This document shows, piece by piece, positions 17,741 through 27,032 of a DNA stretch of 44,725 bases. The stretch is from Candidatus Rifleibacteriota bacterium (GTDB lineage Bacteria > Muiribacteriota > Ozemobacteria > Ozemobacterales > Ozemobacteraceae). The DNA is taken from contig JAHISQ010000178.1 in NCBI GenBank assembly GCA_018818125.1, positions 1-44,725 on the forward strand. Direction: 5' to 3'. The stretch's first letter is position 1. Each line of letters starts with the position of its first letter. The position numbers and the translations under genes were made by a program. A model generated the notes under the pieces. It searched no databases, was not told where the DNA came from, and saw nothing but the letters and a program-made list of their open reading frames with translations.

Positions 17741-18525
17741 TACCAGACTTTCCAGGGGGCTTTATCCTTAAGCCATAAGTCTTCAAGATTGTTTTTATCG
17801 CGAAGAGTATCCATTGGCTGCCAGAAGCCATTATGAAAAAAAGCTCGGAGCTCATCTTTGCGAGCCAACGCTTCAAGAGGGGTGGACTCCCAGGAAGTCG
17901 CGTCTCCCTTAATAAAATTGAATACTTCAGGCGACAGAATAAAAAAGCCGCCGTTGATCCAACCACCATCGCCTTTTGGCTTTTCGATAAAACCTTTAAC
18001 TGCATCTTTATCAATATCCAGAGCGCCATAGCGACCAGGAGGCTGTACTGCCGTTACGGTTGCCATTTTGCCATGTCGCTTATGAAAATCCACCTGAGCG
18101 GCAATATTGATATCTGCAACACCATCGCCGTAAGTAAAAGCGAATATTTCTTCATTCTTCAGATAATTCTCAACTCGCTTCAATCGCCCACCGGTCATGG
18201 TATTATCTCCGGTATCGACTAGAGTGACAGACCAAGGCTCAGACTTGTTTGCGTGAACCTTCATTTCGTTAGTCTGCATGTCAAAAGTGACATCAGACAT
18301 ATGTAGTGAGTAGTTCGCAAAATATTCTTTGATCAGATAACCTTTGTAGCCAAGGCAGACAATGAAATCGTTGAAGCCGTATGAAGAGTATATCTTCATT
18401 ATGTGCCAGAGGATCGGCATGCCACCGATCTCAATCATAGGTTTGGGTTTAACTACGGTTTCTTCGCTTAGCCGGGTGCCTAAGCCGCCAGCTAAAATTA
18501 CCGCTTTCATGCCTTTGTTTTTCAT
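17740..18525 (-). CDS. rfbF: Glucose-1-phosphate cytidylyltransferase
   Basis: This 261-residue nucleotidyltransferase forms CDP-glucose from CTP and glucose 1-phosphate. The signature VILAGGLGTRLSEET is followed by VKPKPMIEIGG, and then by FIVCLGYKGYLIKEYF and FTYGDGVADIN, all typical of RfbF. The ATG at 18525 and a second ATG five codons later are both possible starts; the second begins at the canonical MKAVILAGG. It is the first gene of the CDP-sugar sub-operon, downstream of a 393 bp non-coding gap, and is followed immediately by rfbG. Confidence 0.95.
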   Translation of the reverse strand: MKNKGMKAVILAGGLGTRLSEETVVKPKPMIEIGGMPILWHIMKIYSSYGFNDFIVCLGYKGYLIKEYFANYSLHMSDVTFDMQTNEMKVHANKSEPWSVTLVDTGDNTMTGGRLKRVENYLKNEEIFAFTYGDGVADINIAAQVDFHKRHGKMATVTAVQPPGRYGALDIDKDAVKGFIEKPKGDGGWINGGFFILSPEVFNFIKGDATSWESTPLEALARKDELRAFFHNGFWQPMDTLRDKNNLEDLWLKDKAPWKVW

Positions 18526-18918
18526 ATAAATTCGACTAAGACGTCAAAACGATTCGACGCTTGAAATTCGTCTTTCAGAGCTCATAAATGGAACTCTAGC
18601 CGGATCCTTTCTTTCAAAAGATTGCTATTATGCCAGTCAAACTTGATTACTACGTAAATGCGACAAATGATAGCACCGGAGAAATTACAATGCAAGGTTT
18701 TTACAGCCTTTTTCAAAGGAGGTTCAGGGTTGAGTTAGAGCTCTTCAGGAAACATCCTGTGACTGACGAAATTGACAACCTATGTATCCCTTTCAACAAA
18801 GGAATTTTGCCTCTGTGTTTTTTCGAGACAAAAATTCATAGCATTTATATTGAAAGAACAATTTTCATGAAGACTTGAATTATCGGACTATAACCACACT
18901 ACCGTGGGCGATAATTCA
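18526..18918. other. Intergenic gap inside the sugar locus; no convincing gene
   Basis: This 393 bp stretch separates the leftward methyltransferase at 18919-19797 from rfbF. An 82-codon plus-strand frame at 18630-18878 has no ribosome site and no recognisable motif, and the minus frames are broken by stops. A TTGACT hexamer exists on the minus strand (rc of 18634-18639), but no good -10 box follows at 16-18 bases. The length suggests a separate promoter or 5' leader for the CDP-sugar genes; no terminator hairpin or known riboswitch could be recognised. Confidence 0.4.
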
Positions 18919-19797
18919 CTATAATATACGGCCAAAAATTCGATAAAGAACGCTGCGGATACCGCGAGCAATAAAACTACTCCGGGAATGGTGGTTTTGT
19001 ATAGCAAGAATCTTGTCAAAATATTCCAGCAATTCCTGGTCATACTTTGCAGCGATAATCTGGCGATATTCTTCAGCAAAGACCTTATCGAGTTTGTATA
19101 CCCATCTTAATGCAAGTGCCGAAAAACAATTGTTTATATATTTTCCCGTATCAGAGTTTATTTGAAAAGCGGCAATATTGCTCAACTTGAGCGGATCGTC
19201 AGTTTCTCTGCAAATAATTTTATCAGCGCAAACTGAGCTGAGTAAAATCCTTGTAGCAACAGAAAGGTTTGCTCTCGGCTCCAGATACAAACTTGTATCG
19301 TGAAGAACCAATACCGCATCAGGCGCCAGATAAGGAAATATTACGATAAAATCAAGCAATTCCCCAGGCAGCACATGTGAAGCGTCAAGAACACAGAAAT
19401 CAATTCCCTTGCCGATCTCTTCTAAATGAGCAGCCACCGTATGCCCCAGGCGCAAATCCCAACGATTTTTTGCCTCTTTTGGAAATACTTCGTGCATCAA
19501 ATGGCCAGCTGCTTTGCTTTTGTCTTGATAGCAGTGGGATAAAACGTCCACAGAATGGAACTCAGCATTGCTATCAATCATTTTCAGACAATTCATTATT
19601 ACACATGAAGTCCCACCAGCTGAAACACCAACTTCCAGAATTTTGGATGGTTTCTTTTCTTTCAGCAAACCGCAGAGGAAAGCGAGCTGAAATGGTGACA
19701 TTTCTGCTCCTCCACTGAAAACTGCGTCTTGTATTTCTTTTGATACCGGTAACTGCAAAGGATCCCGATAGATAAAATCTTCATTTGAATAGAACAT
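18919..19797 (-). CDS. Class I SAM-dependent methyltransferase (Methyltransf_24-like)
   Basis: This 292-residue methyltransferase has the SAM motif ILEVGVSAGGTSCVIMN near residue 53, followed by FHSVDVLSHCY. FCVLDASHVLPGELLDF and LVLHDTSLY are the HxxD-like elements of the O-methyltransferase/Methyltransf_24 class. The N-terminal 40 residues, with a MSPFQLAFLCGLL helix, and the basic C-terminal tail ending in RSVLYRIFGRIL suggest an amphipathic, perhaps membrane-touching end. It follows the radical SAM gene by 14 bases on the same strand. The substrate is unknown, probably a surface sugar. Confidence 0.78.
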   Translation of the reverse strand: MFYSNEDFIYRDPLQLPVSKEIQDAVFSGGAEMSPFQLAFLCGLLKEKKPSKILEVGVSAGGTSCVIMNCLKMIDSNAEFHSVDVLSHCYQDKSKAAGHLMHEVFPKEAKNRWDLRLGHTVAAHLEEIGKGIDFCVLDASHVLPGELLDFIVIFPYLAPDAVLVLHDTSLYLEPRANLSVATRILLSSVCADKIICRETDDPLKLSNIAAFQINSDTGKYINNCFSALALRWVYKLDKVFAEEYRQIIAAKYDQELLEYFDKILAIQNHHSRSSFIARGIRSVLYRIFGRIL

Positions 19798-19811
19798 AAA
19801 AAACTCCCGCG

Positions 19812-20873
19812 TTAATTACCTTGCTCACAAGCAGTAAGCGGAATCGTTAAAAACTGTGAATCGAGATTCTTATTTAGATTCCGATAAAAACTGCTTGTAT
19901 ACCAGCGCCATGATGTTCCCCAAAACGGAGTTTTGGTATGGCAGAGCAAAAGTTCGTCAATGCCACACTCAGTCGCCAGCTTTATTGCACTTTTTATGTA
20001 TTCCGGTCTATCGTTCCAGTTAAATAAAATATAGTTCCATACTATCTTTGGCTTCTTGAGATTTTTCGAATTCCTGTATTTTACAAGATTGCACAAATTG
20101 CCAAATGACCGTTCAAAGTTTCCGTTTCGCTGATATTTTCTGACCATCGGAGTATTGATACCATCAATCGAAACACCAATTCGATCTAGCAGCAGAGCGG
20201 CTTCAAACTTTTCCTCTGTATTGAGATACAGCCCATTGGTCGATGTCAAAATGTTTATATGCGGGTTACTCTTCCTGATAATAGAGAGTTCATGAAATAC
20301 GTTTGGCGCCATAAAAGGGTCACCTAGATTGTAATAAGAAACAGTTTTGATATCGTGTTTTTTTATTTCAGATGCGATTCTGCTTATATCATCAAGGGTC
20401 AACGACATTTTTTTTCGTTGTGCCATAACCTCTGGCCTCGCGCAGGATAAACACGAACACCCACACAATATGGTATTTTCGACCAGGATGTGCTTGTCTG
20501 GAACATGCCATCCATTCATGTTCAACTCAGCTTGATTCTGAGTTACCATATCCAGTTCTAAACATCTTGCGCAAGCAAGTATCGGCAATCTTCCTTCTGC
20601 CAGAGTAATCCTGAATTTCTGCGCTTTCGCGTCTGCCAGAATTTCTTCAAGTGAGTTTTTCGAAAAATCGCCAAGGCGGCCAGCTCCATCAAAATCTTGG
20701 CAGTTGCAGGAAATGGTCATGTCAGAATTAATCGCCAGATTATAGTTCGCAGTGCCGTTAAGAACCCGGCAAGTAAACACCTTGCCGGCGAGTTTTGCTT
20801 TGCACTCAAGATAGAATTTTAGAAAATTTCGAAAAATTATTTTTGAATACCACGCAATTTTCTGCAGATCCAT
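19812..20873 (-). CDS. Radical SAM protein with N-terminal SPASM-like Cys domain
   Basis: This 353-residue radical SAM enzyme carries the 4Fe-4S motif CGCSCLSC, in which Cys137, Cys141 and Cys144 fit CxxxCxxC. YYNLGDPFMAPN is the GGEP-like SAM-contact region, followed by LTSTNGLYL and GVSIDG. Unusually, the auxiliary Cys-rich domain precedes the barrel: Cys35, Cys56, Cys58, Cys101 and Cys104 lie within CNCQDFDGAGRLGDF and ACARCLEL, which look like a SPASM/Twitch module normally found at the C-terminus. Only one Cys remains near the C-terminal end. It is the first gene of the leftward locus and precedes a methyltransferase. A role in modifying a sugar or glycan is inferred from context; the reaction is unknown. 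Confidence 0.8.
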   Translation of the reverse strand: MDLQKIAWYSKIIFRNFLKFYLECKAKLAGKVFTCRVLNGTANYNLAINSDMTISCNCQDFDGAGRLGDFSKNSLEEILADAKAQKFRITLAEGRLPILACARCLELDMVTQNQAELNMNGWHVPDKHILVENTILCGCSCLSCARPEVMAQRKKMSLTLDDISRIASEIKKHDIKTVSYYNLGDPFMAPNVFHELSIIRKSNPHINILTSTNGLYLNTEEKFEAALLLDRIGVSIDGINTPMVRKYQRNGNFERSFGNLCNLVKYRNSKNLKKPKIVWNYILFNWNDRPEYIKSAIKLATECGIDELLLCHTKTPFWGTSWRWYTSSFYRNLNKNLDSQFLTIPLTACEQGN

Positions 20874-20990
20874 ATAAATTAGTTCACACCTGTTCTAAAT
20901 GCTTTAAACATTCGCATAAAGCTAGAATTTGTCAGCTTTTGCAAATCCTGATGTTAACATCCGGCTCAAAACGATACTGGAAACTTAGGG

Positions 20991-21020
20991 TTGATTCAAG
21001 CCATTTTGTAACAATAAAAT
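20991..21020 (+). promoter_or_regulatory. Candidate sigma70-type promoter for the GT4 gene
   Basis: TTGATT at 20991-20996 and TAAAAT at 21015-21020 are separated by 18 bases, in the 278 bp gap between divergent genes. The match is moderate, and the start codon is 131 bases downstream, so the transcript would have a long leader. A closer promoter is possible. Confidence 0.3.
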
Positions 21021-21151
21021 AGGTTTTGCAATATATTTCTGCAGCATTTGGGGAATAAGAAGGCCAAATTAAACACATTGCCTGATCAAACTGTCTTCTG
21101 GTAAAATCGTTTGGCAATATTGCTCATCTAGTCAATAAGAGGCAAGCGTTA

Positions 21152-22312
21152 ATGAAAATTTTTGTCAATGGAACTACCGCTGTCGCGGGCGGCGGAGTCC
21201 AGCGCACTGCCAGCTTTATCGCCAATTCTATCACAGAGCCTTTCAATCACGATTTTGTGTATGCCATTTCTCCCATGGTAATGGATCAGATAAAATCCTT
21301 GCTTGATATTTCTACAGCTAAAATATTTGAACTCACTCCCTCTCCGGTTTATTTATTCGCGGGTAGAAATTCCCGTAAACAATTACTTGAAATAGAGCGA
21401 AATTATAAGCCAGACTTAATTTTCACCACCACTTCGCCCTCTTACACTATATTCAGAGATTCATTAGAAGCTGCTGTAGTCAGTGATCCTTTTTTCACGC
21501 ACCCAAATAAAATGGCATTATCAAGTTATCCTCGACTAGATGCTTTAAAAATCAAGATCAAGATGCTCGTATGCCAATATTATTTCAGAAAAATTAAGTA
21601 TTTTTTTGTACAAACTCCAACTTCGGCAGCAGGATTAGCAAAGCGCCTTCATATTTCACCGGAGAATATTTTCCTGGTATCAAATTGCCACAACAAAATC
21701 TTTTCACAAAACCAGTTCCAGCCTCAAAGATCAGCAAGTGAAACCCCATTGATTTTTGTATTAACACACCCGTATTACCATAAAAATCTAGATATAATAC
21801 CTGCTGTTGCAGCTCTGTTAAAAAAGAGAAAAATAAAGCTGCGATTTATAATGACACTCCCTGAAGACCACAAAATCACGCCTCAGATATATGAAAAAAT
21901 ACAAAAACTAGGAGTAACCGAATATATTGAAAATGTAAAAGGGCTGACACTTGCCGAGTGCAGACAGTGGTATGAAAAATGTGATGCCGTATTCCTGCCC
22001 ACCCTGCTGGAAACATTTTCAGCAACCTATGTGGAAGCAATGGCAATGCAAAGGCCGCTCATTACAACAAATTTTGATTTTGCAAAAGACATTTGCGCCG
22101 ACGCAGCTGAATATTTTGAGCCCAAAAACGCTGAAGCCGCGACAGATGCGATTATCAATGTTATAAACAATCAAGCCAGATATCAACAACTTGTTGAGAA
22201 TGGCCTTCGCAGGTTAAAACAGTTCCCAGATCCGCATCAGCAATATTTATTACAAATTAAAGCACTCGAAGAGTGCTTTAAAAAGTTCCAAAGCCTTACC
22301 AATAGGCGTTAA
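21152..22312 (+). CDS. Glycosyltransferase family 4 (GT-B)
   Basis: This 386-residue retaining GT-B enzyme has an N-terminal glycine-rich loop, TAVAGGGVQRTASF. The C-terminal donor domain starts with PLIFVLTHPYYHKNLDI, then has the Asp-rich CDAVFLPTLLETFSATYVEAMA segment with the family E-x7-E pair contacting the donor, then ADAAEYFEP. It would add a sugar during polysaccharide assembly. It is the only rightward gene at this end of the locus, divergent from the radical SAM gene and convergent with asparagine synthetase. No membrane segment is seen. Confidence 0.87.
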   Translation: MKIFVNGTTAVAGGGVQRTASFIANSITEPFNHDFVYAISPMVMDQIKSLLDISTAKIFELTPSPVYLFAGRNSRKQLLEIERNYKPDLIFTTTSPSYTIFRDSLEAAVVSDPFFTHPNKMALSSYPRLDALKIKIKMLVCQYYFRKIKYFFVQTPTSAAGLAKRLHISPENIFLVSNCHNKIFSQNQFQPQRSASETPLIFVLTHPYYHKNLDIIPAVAALLKKRKIKLRFIMTLPEDHKITPQIYEKIQKLGVTEYIENVKGLTLAECRQWYEKCDAVFLPTLLETFSATYVEAMAMQRPLITTNFDFAKDICADAAEYFEPKNAEAATDAIINVINNQARYQQLVENGLRRLKQFPDPHQQYLLQIKALEECFKKFQSLTNRR

Positions 22313-22385
22313 TAAGTAGTTGTTTTATTCTCAATTCTTATTCAAGAACTTTGATTATCCCAACAACATCTCATCCCAGATGAAT

Positions 22386-24251
22386 TCACATCGACAACTT
22401 AACAGCGTAGTTTTTTCGCCAAAGCTCAAAGATGGTCATTGCCAGCAGTCGTTCGCCGTTAGCGATCCCAGGATAAGGACCGCGGAGCAGTTTTTTAATT
22501 TCTGAACGATTAAAAATACAGTCTGACGCCAAAAGAACATCAGTGATGGCAGTATTCCATTCTGGCTTCTGCAACCACTGCTGCAAAGGAATGCTGAAGC
22601 CTTGTTTGCGTTGAATATCCAACTTTTCTGGTAAAAGCCTTTTGGCTACACGTTTTAAAAAAATCTTCTTTTGTTGTGAATTCGCTTTAAGGGAACTTGG
22701 TAACTTTCCATATGCGAATTCGATCATTCTATAGTCCAAAAATGGTGCACGCAGCTCTATTGAATTGAGCATACTGGCGCGATCAACCTTCACCAGAATA
22801 TCTTCGGCCATGTAATTAGAAAAATCCGTTCTGGTATAACGCTCAATCAGATCGTCATTATGCACTGTTCTTTCACGCCAGATTCTTTCGGCAGAGCCAG
22901 CATGGAAGTTGCTCGCGCTCAACAAGCGATTGCGGGCAGCGGGCTCAAATTGCAACAGCGCTTTCGGCACTTCCCTTGCGAAATCGGTATCGGCAGCCAT
23001 AAACCATTGACGTCCTTTAAGGCCCACCGGTAAAAATTTCTCACAGAAATTGGAAAACAAACGCCGGATAGACGACGGAACCCAGCCAATAAGTTCCTGC
23101 ATCCGACTGAAATTGCAGTAAGCGGGATAACCGCCGAACAGCTCGTCGCCGCCATCACCGCCGAGAGCGACGGTGCAATGCTGGCGCACCATCTGACACA
23201 CCAGAAATGTCGGAATCATTGAGGAATCAGAAACAGGCTCATCGTATTGCGCCGCCAGTATTGGCAATAAGTCTGGTGTTGTATCTCCAGCTTCCAGCTC
23301 AATGTGTTCGGTGCCAAAATATTCTGCAACCAGCCGAGCATGTTTGGTCTCATCATATGCAGCATATCCGGGAAAACGAACATTAAAGGTTTTTACGCGG
23401 CTCGAGTTTCTTACTGCCATCGCCGTAACCAGACTTGAATCCAGACCGCCACTGAGTAAGATGCCTACCGGCACATCAGCAACAAGTTGCTTTTTTACTG
23501 AATCCTGTAGAATCTGCTCAAACTCGTGCATAAGGGCTTCTTCATCAACAGAATCTGCAACAATCGCATCTGGCGGCGACCAGTAGCGCCAGACACGACA
23601 AATACCATCTGACCTGCGATACAGCATAGCGTGTGCAGCCGGCAATTTGCGGGCACTTTTGAGGATACACATGTCGCCTGGCACAAAACCAAAGGTAAGA
23701 TAACAATCAAGCGCCTGTGGATCTATATCTCTGACAAAACCAGGTTGCAGCATAAGCGCCTTGAGCTCTGAAGCAAACGAAAAACCACCAGCGATATTGC
23801 TGTAAAACAGAGGCTTTTCGCCAGCCCTGTCACGCGCCAGAAAAATTTCATGTCTGGCCATATCATAAATTGCCAGCGCAAACATTCCGTTAAATCGTCC
23901 CACACAATCTGCGCCCCAGTGCCGATATGCCTGCAGAACCACTTCAGTGTCTGATTGTGATCGGAATTGACTACCCAGAGCAATCAGCTCCTGCCTGAGT
24001 TCCTTGTAATTGTATATTTCACCATTAAAAATAATTACAAAGTTTTTGCTTTGGTCAAGCATTGGTTGGCTGGCCAGCTCAGATAAATCAAGAATTGCCA
24101 GACGACGATGACCGAGAAAAACTTGCCGGTCAGCGGACAACCATGAGCCAGCAGCATCCGGTCCGCGATGCGCCAAAGTATCGCGTTGCTGCAGAAGAAT
24201 CTGCTGATCTTCAAGCGGAGTCACCGATGCCAGACCAAATATTCCGCACAT
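22386..24251 (-). CDS. asnB: Glutamine-hydrolysing asparagine synthetase
   Basis: This 621-residue AsnB-type amidotransferase starts MCGIFGLAS, placing the nucleophilic Cys at position 2. The glutaminase domain has LAHRGPDAAG and FNGEIYNYKELR, and the synthetase domain has the ATP pyrophosphatase loop LLSGGLDSSLV near residue 265. The C-terminus ends in FELWRKNY. Length is normal. In polysaccharide loci such enzymes sometimes amidate uronic acids or other carboxylates rather than aspartate, and this gene lies directly after the sugar locus. A short remnant of a related gene lies about 3 kb upstream on the same strand. No partner in an obvious operon; 115 bp separate it from hydF. Confidence 0.92.
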   Translation of the reverse strand: MCGIFGLASVTPLEDQQILLQQRDTLAHRGPDAAGSWLSADRQVFLGHRRLAILDLSELASQPMLDQSKNFVIIFNGEIYNYKELRQELIALGSQFRSQSDTEVVLQAYRHWGADCVGRFNGMFALAIYDMARHEIFLARDRAGEKPLFYSNIAGGFSFASELKALMLQPGFVRDIDPQALDCYLTFGFVPGDMCILKSARKLPAAHAMLYRRSDGICRVWRYWSPPDAIVADSVDEEALMHEFEQILQDSVKKQLVADVPVGILLSGGLDSSLVTAMAVRNSSRVKTFNVRFPGYAAYDETKHARLVAEYFGTEHIELEAGDTTPDLLPILAAQYDEPVSDSSMIPTFLVCQMVRQHCTVALGGDGGDELFGGYPAYCNFSRMQELIGWVPSSIRRLFSNFCEKFLPVGLKGRQWFMAADTDFAREVPKALLQFEPAARNRLLSASNFHAGSAERIWRERTVHNDDLIERYTRTDFSNYMAEDILVKVDRASMLNSIELRAPFLDYRMIEFAYGKLPSSLKANSQQKKIFLKRVAKRLLPEKLDIQRKQGFSIPLQQWLQKPEWNTAITDVLLASDCIFNRSEIKKLLRGPYPGIANGERLLAMTIFELWRKNYAVKLSM

Positions 24252-24366
24252 TCAGATACCCTTTCTCATAAAACATTCACAACTGCAAACAAACCCGCCT
24301 GCAAAGACTAAATATTACAGGAAGAAGTATATTCACTAACCGTTTGAACTTCAAGACAGTACAAAC

Positions 24367-25602
24367 TCATTCTTCTTCAAGCGCCAGTAGAGCTTCGGGA
24401 AATGGCTGTAAAACGCGTTCCAGGATGCCCTGAGTATAAGCGATCAGAATACCATAGTTCACGATCGGAATCGCTTTGCCTTTGGCGGCGACAATTCTAT
24501 ACAGCATCTCTCGTTTATTAAGCATGCAGGCGCCGCAATGCACAATCAGCTTATACTCATCAAGGTTGGCCGGGTAGGAAAATCCTGCAGAATGCTCGAA
24601 GATCAGCTGTTTGCCAGTATACTGGCGAATCCAGCGTGGAATCTTTACGGTGCCGATATCATCGGCCTGCCGATGATGAGTGCAGCCCTCTGCAATCAGA
24701 ACCTTATCGCCATCGCACAATTTGTCAAGAGTTTTAGCGCCCTTGATGAGCTCGGTCAGATCACCTTTGTGCCTGGCGAATATAATCGAAAAAGAAGTCA
24801 ACCAGACATCAACGGGTGTATCGGCAGAAACTTTTGCAAAAACCTGTGAATCAGTAATTACAAGCTTTGGCTTTTTACCAAGGCTTTCGAGAGTTTCTCT
24901 GAGCTCGAATTCTTTGGTCACAATGCCTATGGCATCACTTTCTAGAATATCTCTGATCACCTGCTGCTGCGGCAGAATCAGGCGTCCCTTGGGCGCGGAT
25001 TTATCTATGGGTGTAACCAGAACGACAAAGTCACCGGGGTTGAGGATATCTCCGATAATAGCAAACTTATCATCTTCTTCGGGCAGTTTCTTGATCAGTC
25101 CGCGCTTTATTTCATCAATTCCGGTTTTCTGCGTTGCCGACACGGCAATGATCTGATGCCCAAGTTCCTTTTCGATAGCCTTCGTGATAACCGATTGCTG
25201 CCACTGTTGCTGATCGATCTTGTTTAGAACCACAATGACAGGTATCTTTTTGTCTTCTATTCGCTTCAACAAATCTGTTTCAAACTTGTAATCAACGTAG
25301 GTAGATTCGATTACCACGATTGCGATGTCAGTTTTATTGAGCACCTCGTAGGTTTTTTGAATTCTCAGCTGGCCAAGCTCACCGACATCGTCAAGACCGG
25401 CAGTATCAATGATTACAACCGGCCCGATCGGCAGAATTTCCATGGCCTTGTAAACTGGGTCAGTTGTCGTGCCAAGGACTTCTGATACCAGCGCTATTTC
25501 CTGTCCGGTCAAGGCATTAATCAGGCTCGATTTACCAGCATTTCTACGACCAAAAAGGCTTATATGGACTCTGTCTCCACGGGGGGTCTGGTTTAAACTC
25601 AA
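24367..25602 (-). CDS. hydF: [FeFe]-hydrogenase maturation GTPase HydF
   Basis: This 411-residue protein is the scaffold on which the 2Fe subcluster of [FeFe]-hydrogenase is assembled and delivered. The GTPase domain has GRRNAGKS (18-25), DTAG (66-69) and NKID (127-130). The C-terminal cluster-binding domain has Cys307 and His309 in GCTHH, then His355, Cys356 and Cys359 in HCGAC, the CxH...HCxxC pattern typical of HydF. The start is TTG at 25602 with GGAG six bases upstream. It follows aspA with a nine-base gap, a gene pairing familiar from anaerobes. HydE, HydG and the hydrogenase itself are not in the window. Confidence 0.95.
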   Translation of the reverse strand: MSLNQTPRGDRVHISLFGRRNAGKSSLINALTGQEIALVSEVLGTTTDPVYKAMEILPIGPVVIIDTAGLDDVGELGQLRIQKTYEVLNKTDIAIVVIESTYVDYKFETDLLKRIEDKKIPVIVVLNKIDQQQWQQSVITKAIEKELGHQIIAVSATQKTGIDEIKRGLIKKLPEEDDKFAIIGDILNPGDFVVLVTPIDKSAPKGRLILPQQQVIRDILESDAIGIVTKEFELRETLESLGKKPKLVITDSQVFAKVSADTPVDVWLTSFSIIFARHKGDLTELIKGAKTLDKLCDGDKVLIAEGCTHHRQADDIGTVKIPRWIRQYTGKQLIFEHSAGFSYPANLDEYKLIVHCGACMLNKREMLYRIVAAKGKAIPIVNYGILIAYTQGILERVLQPFPEALLALEEE

Positions 25603-25611
25603 GTGTGACTC

Positions 25612-27015
25612 CTATTTTCCGGCAATCCCGGGTTTGGTTAACTGAAATGGGTTTAATATCCGGTTGATGTCTTCTTCAGGTAATACATTGTCTTTGATCA
25701 GTATTTCTCTGACTGTGAGATTATTCTCTATCGCCTTTTTGCCAATCTCTGCCGCTCTATCATAACCAATATATGGAACAAGTGCTGTCACAAGCACGCT
25801 TGACCGTTCAAGATGCTGTCGACACTTCTCTACATCTGCCTGCAGAGGTATGATACATTCTTTGATGTACACCGGGATACCATCTTTGAGCAGCTGCAGC
25901 GATTCCATAAGTGCCTCTCCCGCGAGAGGCAGAAATGGATTCAGCTCAAAAGTGCCCAATGATGCTGCCTGTGAAATCAATGAATCGTTTGCCTGAATTT
26001 TCAATGCTATATTTATCATCATCTCCGGTAATACCGGGTTCACTTTCGCCGGCATTATCGATGAACCGGCCTGCAAAGGCTTCAGAATCAGTTCACCAAT
26101 GCCACCTCTGGGTCCTGATGCCATAATTCTGATATCATTCGATATTTTGAACAGATTAACCGAAGCCGCCTTGAGCAGACCACTTACCTCAACAAATATA
26201 TCCTGATTCTGAGTTACGTCTATCGGATATTCTGCCCTCGCCAACCCTATATTTGAAATCTGTCTGAGGTTTTCAATCATCTTTACGCAATATTTTCGCG
26301 TTGCGTTGAGACCTGTGCCAATTGCTGTTCCACCAATATTAACCTGACGCAGACGCTCCTCAACCTTATATATACGCCAGCGATCTCTGCTGATCGCCTG
26401 AGCATAGGCGCCAAATTCCTGACCAAGCATTATGGGCAGAGCATCCATCCACTGCGTTCTGCCCAGTTTGATAATATCGGCGAACTCGGTTTCTTTCTTC
26501 TGCAGCGCCTCCTGGAGATCGGCAAACATCTGACTTGTCTCGCGAAGCAGCCTGATCATGCTTATTCGCAAGGCTGTCGGATATACATCATTAGTTGACT
26601 GACCCAGATTTACGTCGTTGATCGGGTGCAGATGTTCATAATCGCCCTTTTTCCGGCCAAGAATCTGCAGTGCCTTATTGGCTACTACCTCGTTAACATT
26701 CATGTGGGTCGACGTGCCTGCGCCGCCCTGAAAGCGCGAGACAGGAAAATCACGCATATCAAACTTTTCAATAATGTCGTCGCAGGCCTTTATGATCGCC
26801 TCTGCTTTGCTGCTCTCGAGTTCGTTGTTCTGAAGATGCGTCAGCGCAGCTGCCTTTTTGACCAGAACAATGGCCTGAATCAGGTAAGGATGCATTTTTT
26901 CAGCATTAAACGGAAAGTTAGCCAGACTGCGAGCCGTATGAATTCCGTAGTTTAAATCTGCATTCAGCTCGATCTCACCAATAGAATCTGCTTCGACTCT
27001 GTATCCATCAGTCAT
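25612..27015 (-). CDS. aspA: Aspartate ammonia-lyase
   Basis: This 467-residue enzyme of the fumarase/aspartase superfamily converts L-aspartate to fumarate and ammonia. The superfamily signature GSSIMPAKVNP carries the catalytic Ser loop. NLGQSTNDVYPTALR and GGAGTSTHMNVNEV are the other two conserved active-site blocks. I start at the ATG at 27015 because GAGGT lies seven bases upstream; a GTG six codons earlier lacks a ribosome site. It is transcribed into hydF, so it probably serves the hydrogenase maturation pathway, perhaps as a source of ammonia, as well as amino-acid fermentation. The asnB remnant lies just upstream. Confidence 0.93.
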   Translation of the reverse strand: MTDGYRVEADSIGEIELNADLNYGIHTARSLANFPFNAEKMHPYLIQAIVLVKKAAALTHLQNNELESSKAEAIIKACDDIIEKFDMRDFPVSRFQGGAGTSTHMNVNEVVANKALQILGRKKGDYEHLHPINDVNLGQSTNDVYPTALRISMIRLLRETSQMFADLQEALQKKETEFADIIKLGRTQWMDALPIMLGQEFGAYAQAISRDRWRIYKVEERLRQVNIGGTAIGTGLNATRKYCVKMIENLRQISNIGLARAEYPIDVTQNQDIFVEVSGLLKAASVNLFKISNDIRIMASGPRGGIGELILKPLQAGSSIMPAKVNPVLPEMMINIALKIQANDSLISQAASLGTFELNPFLPLAGEALMESLQLLKDGIPVYIKECIIPLQADVEKCRQHLERSSVLVTALVPYIGYDRAAEIGKKAIENNLTVREILIKDNVLPEEDINRILNPFQLTKPGIAGK

Positions 27016-27032
27016 CTGCTTTACCTCGTTCA

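Noticed and set aside
14890..18525. A 3,6-dideoxyhexose (abequose/tyvelose) pathway
   Set aside because: No rfbH-type C3 dehydratase; a C-methyltransferase and 3,5-epimerase are present instead.
18630..18878. 82-codon plus-strand frame as a gene
   Set aside because: No ribosome site, no recognisable motif, opposite strand to the operon around it.
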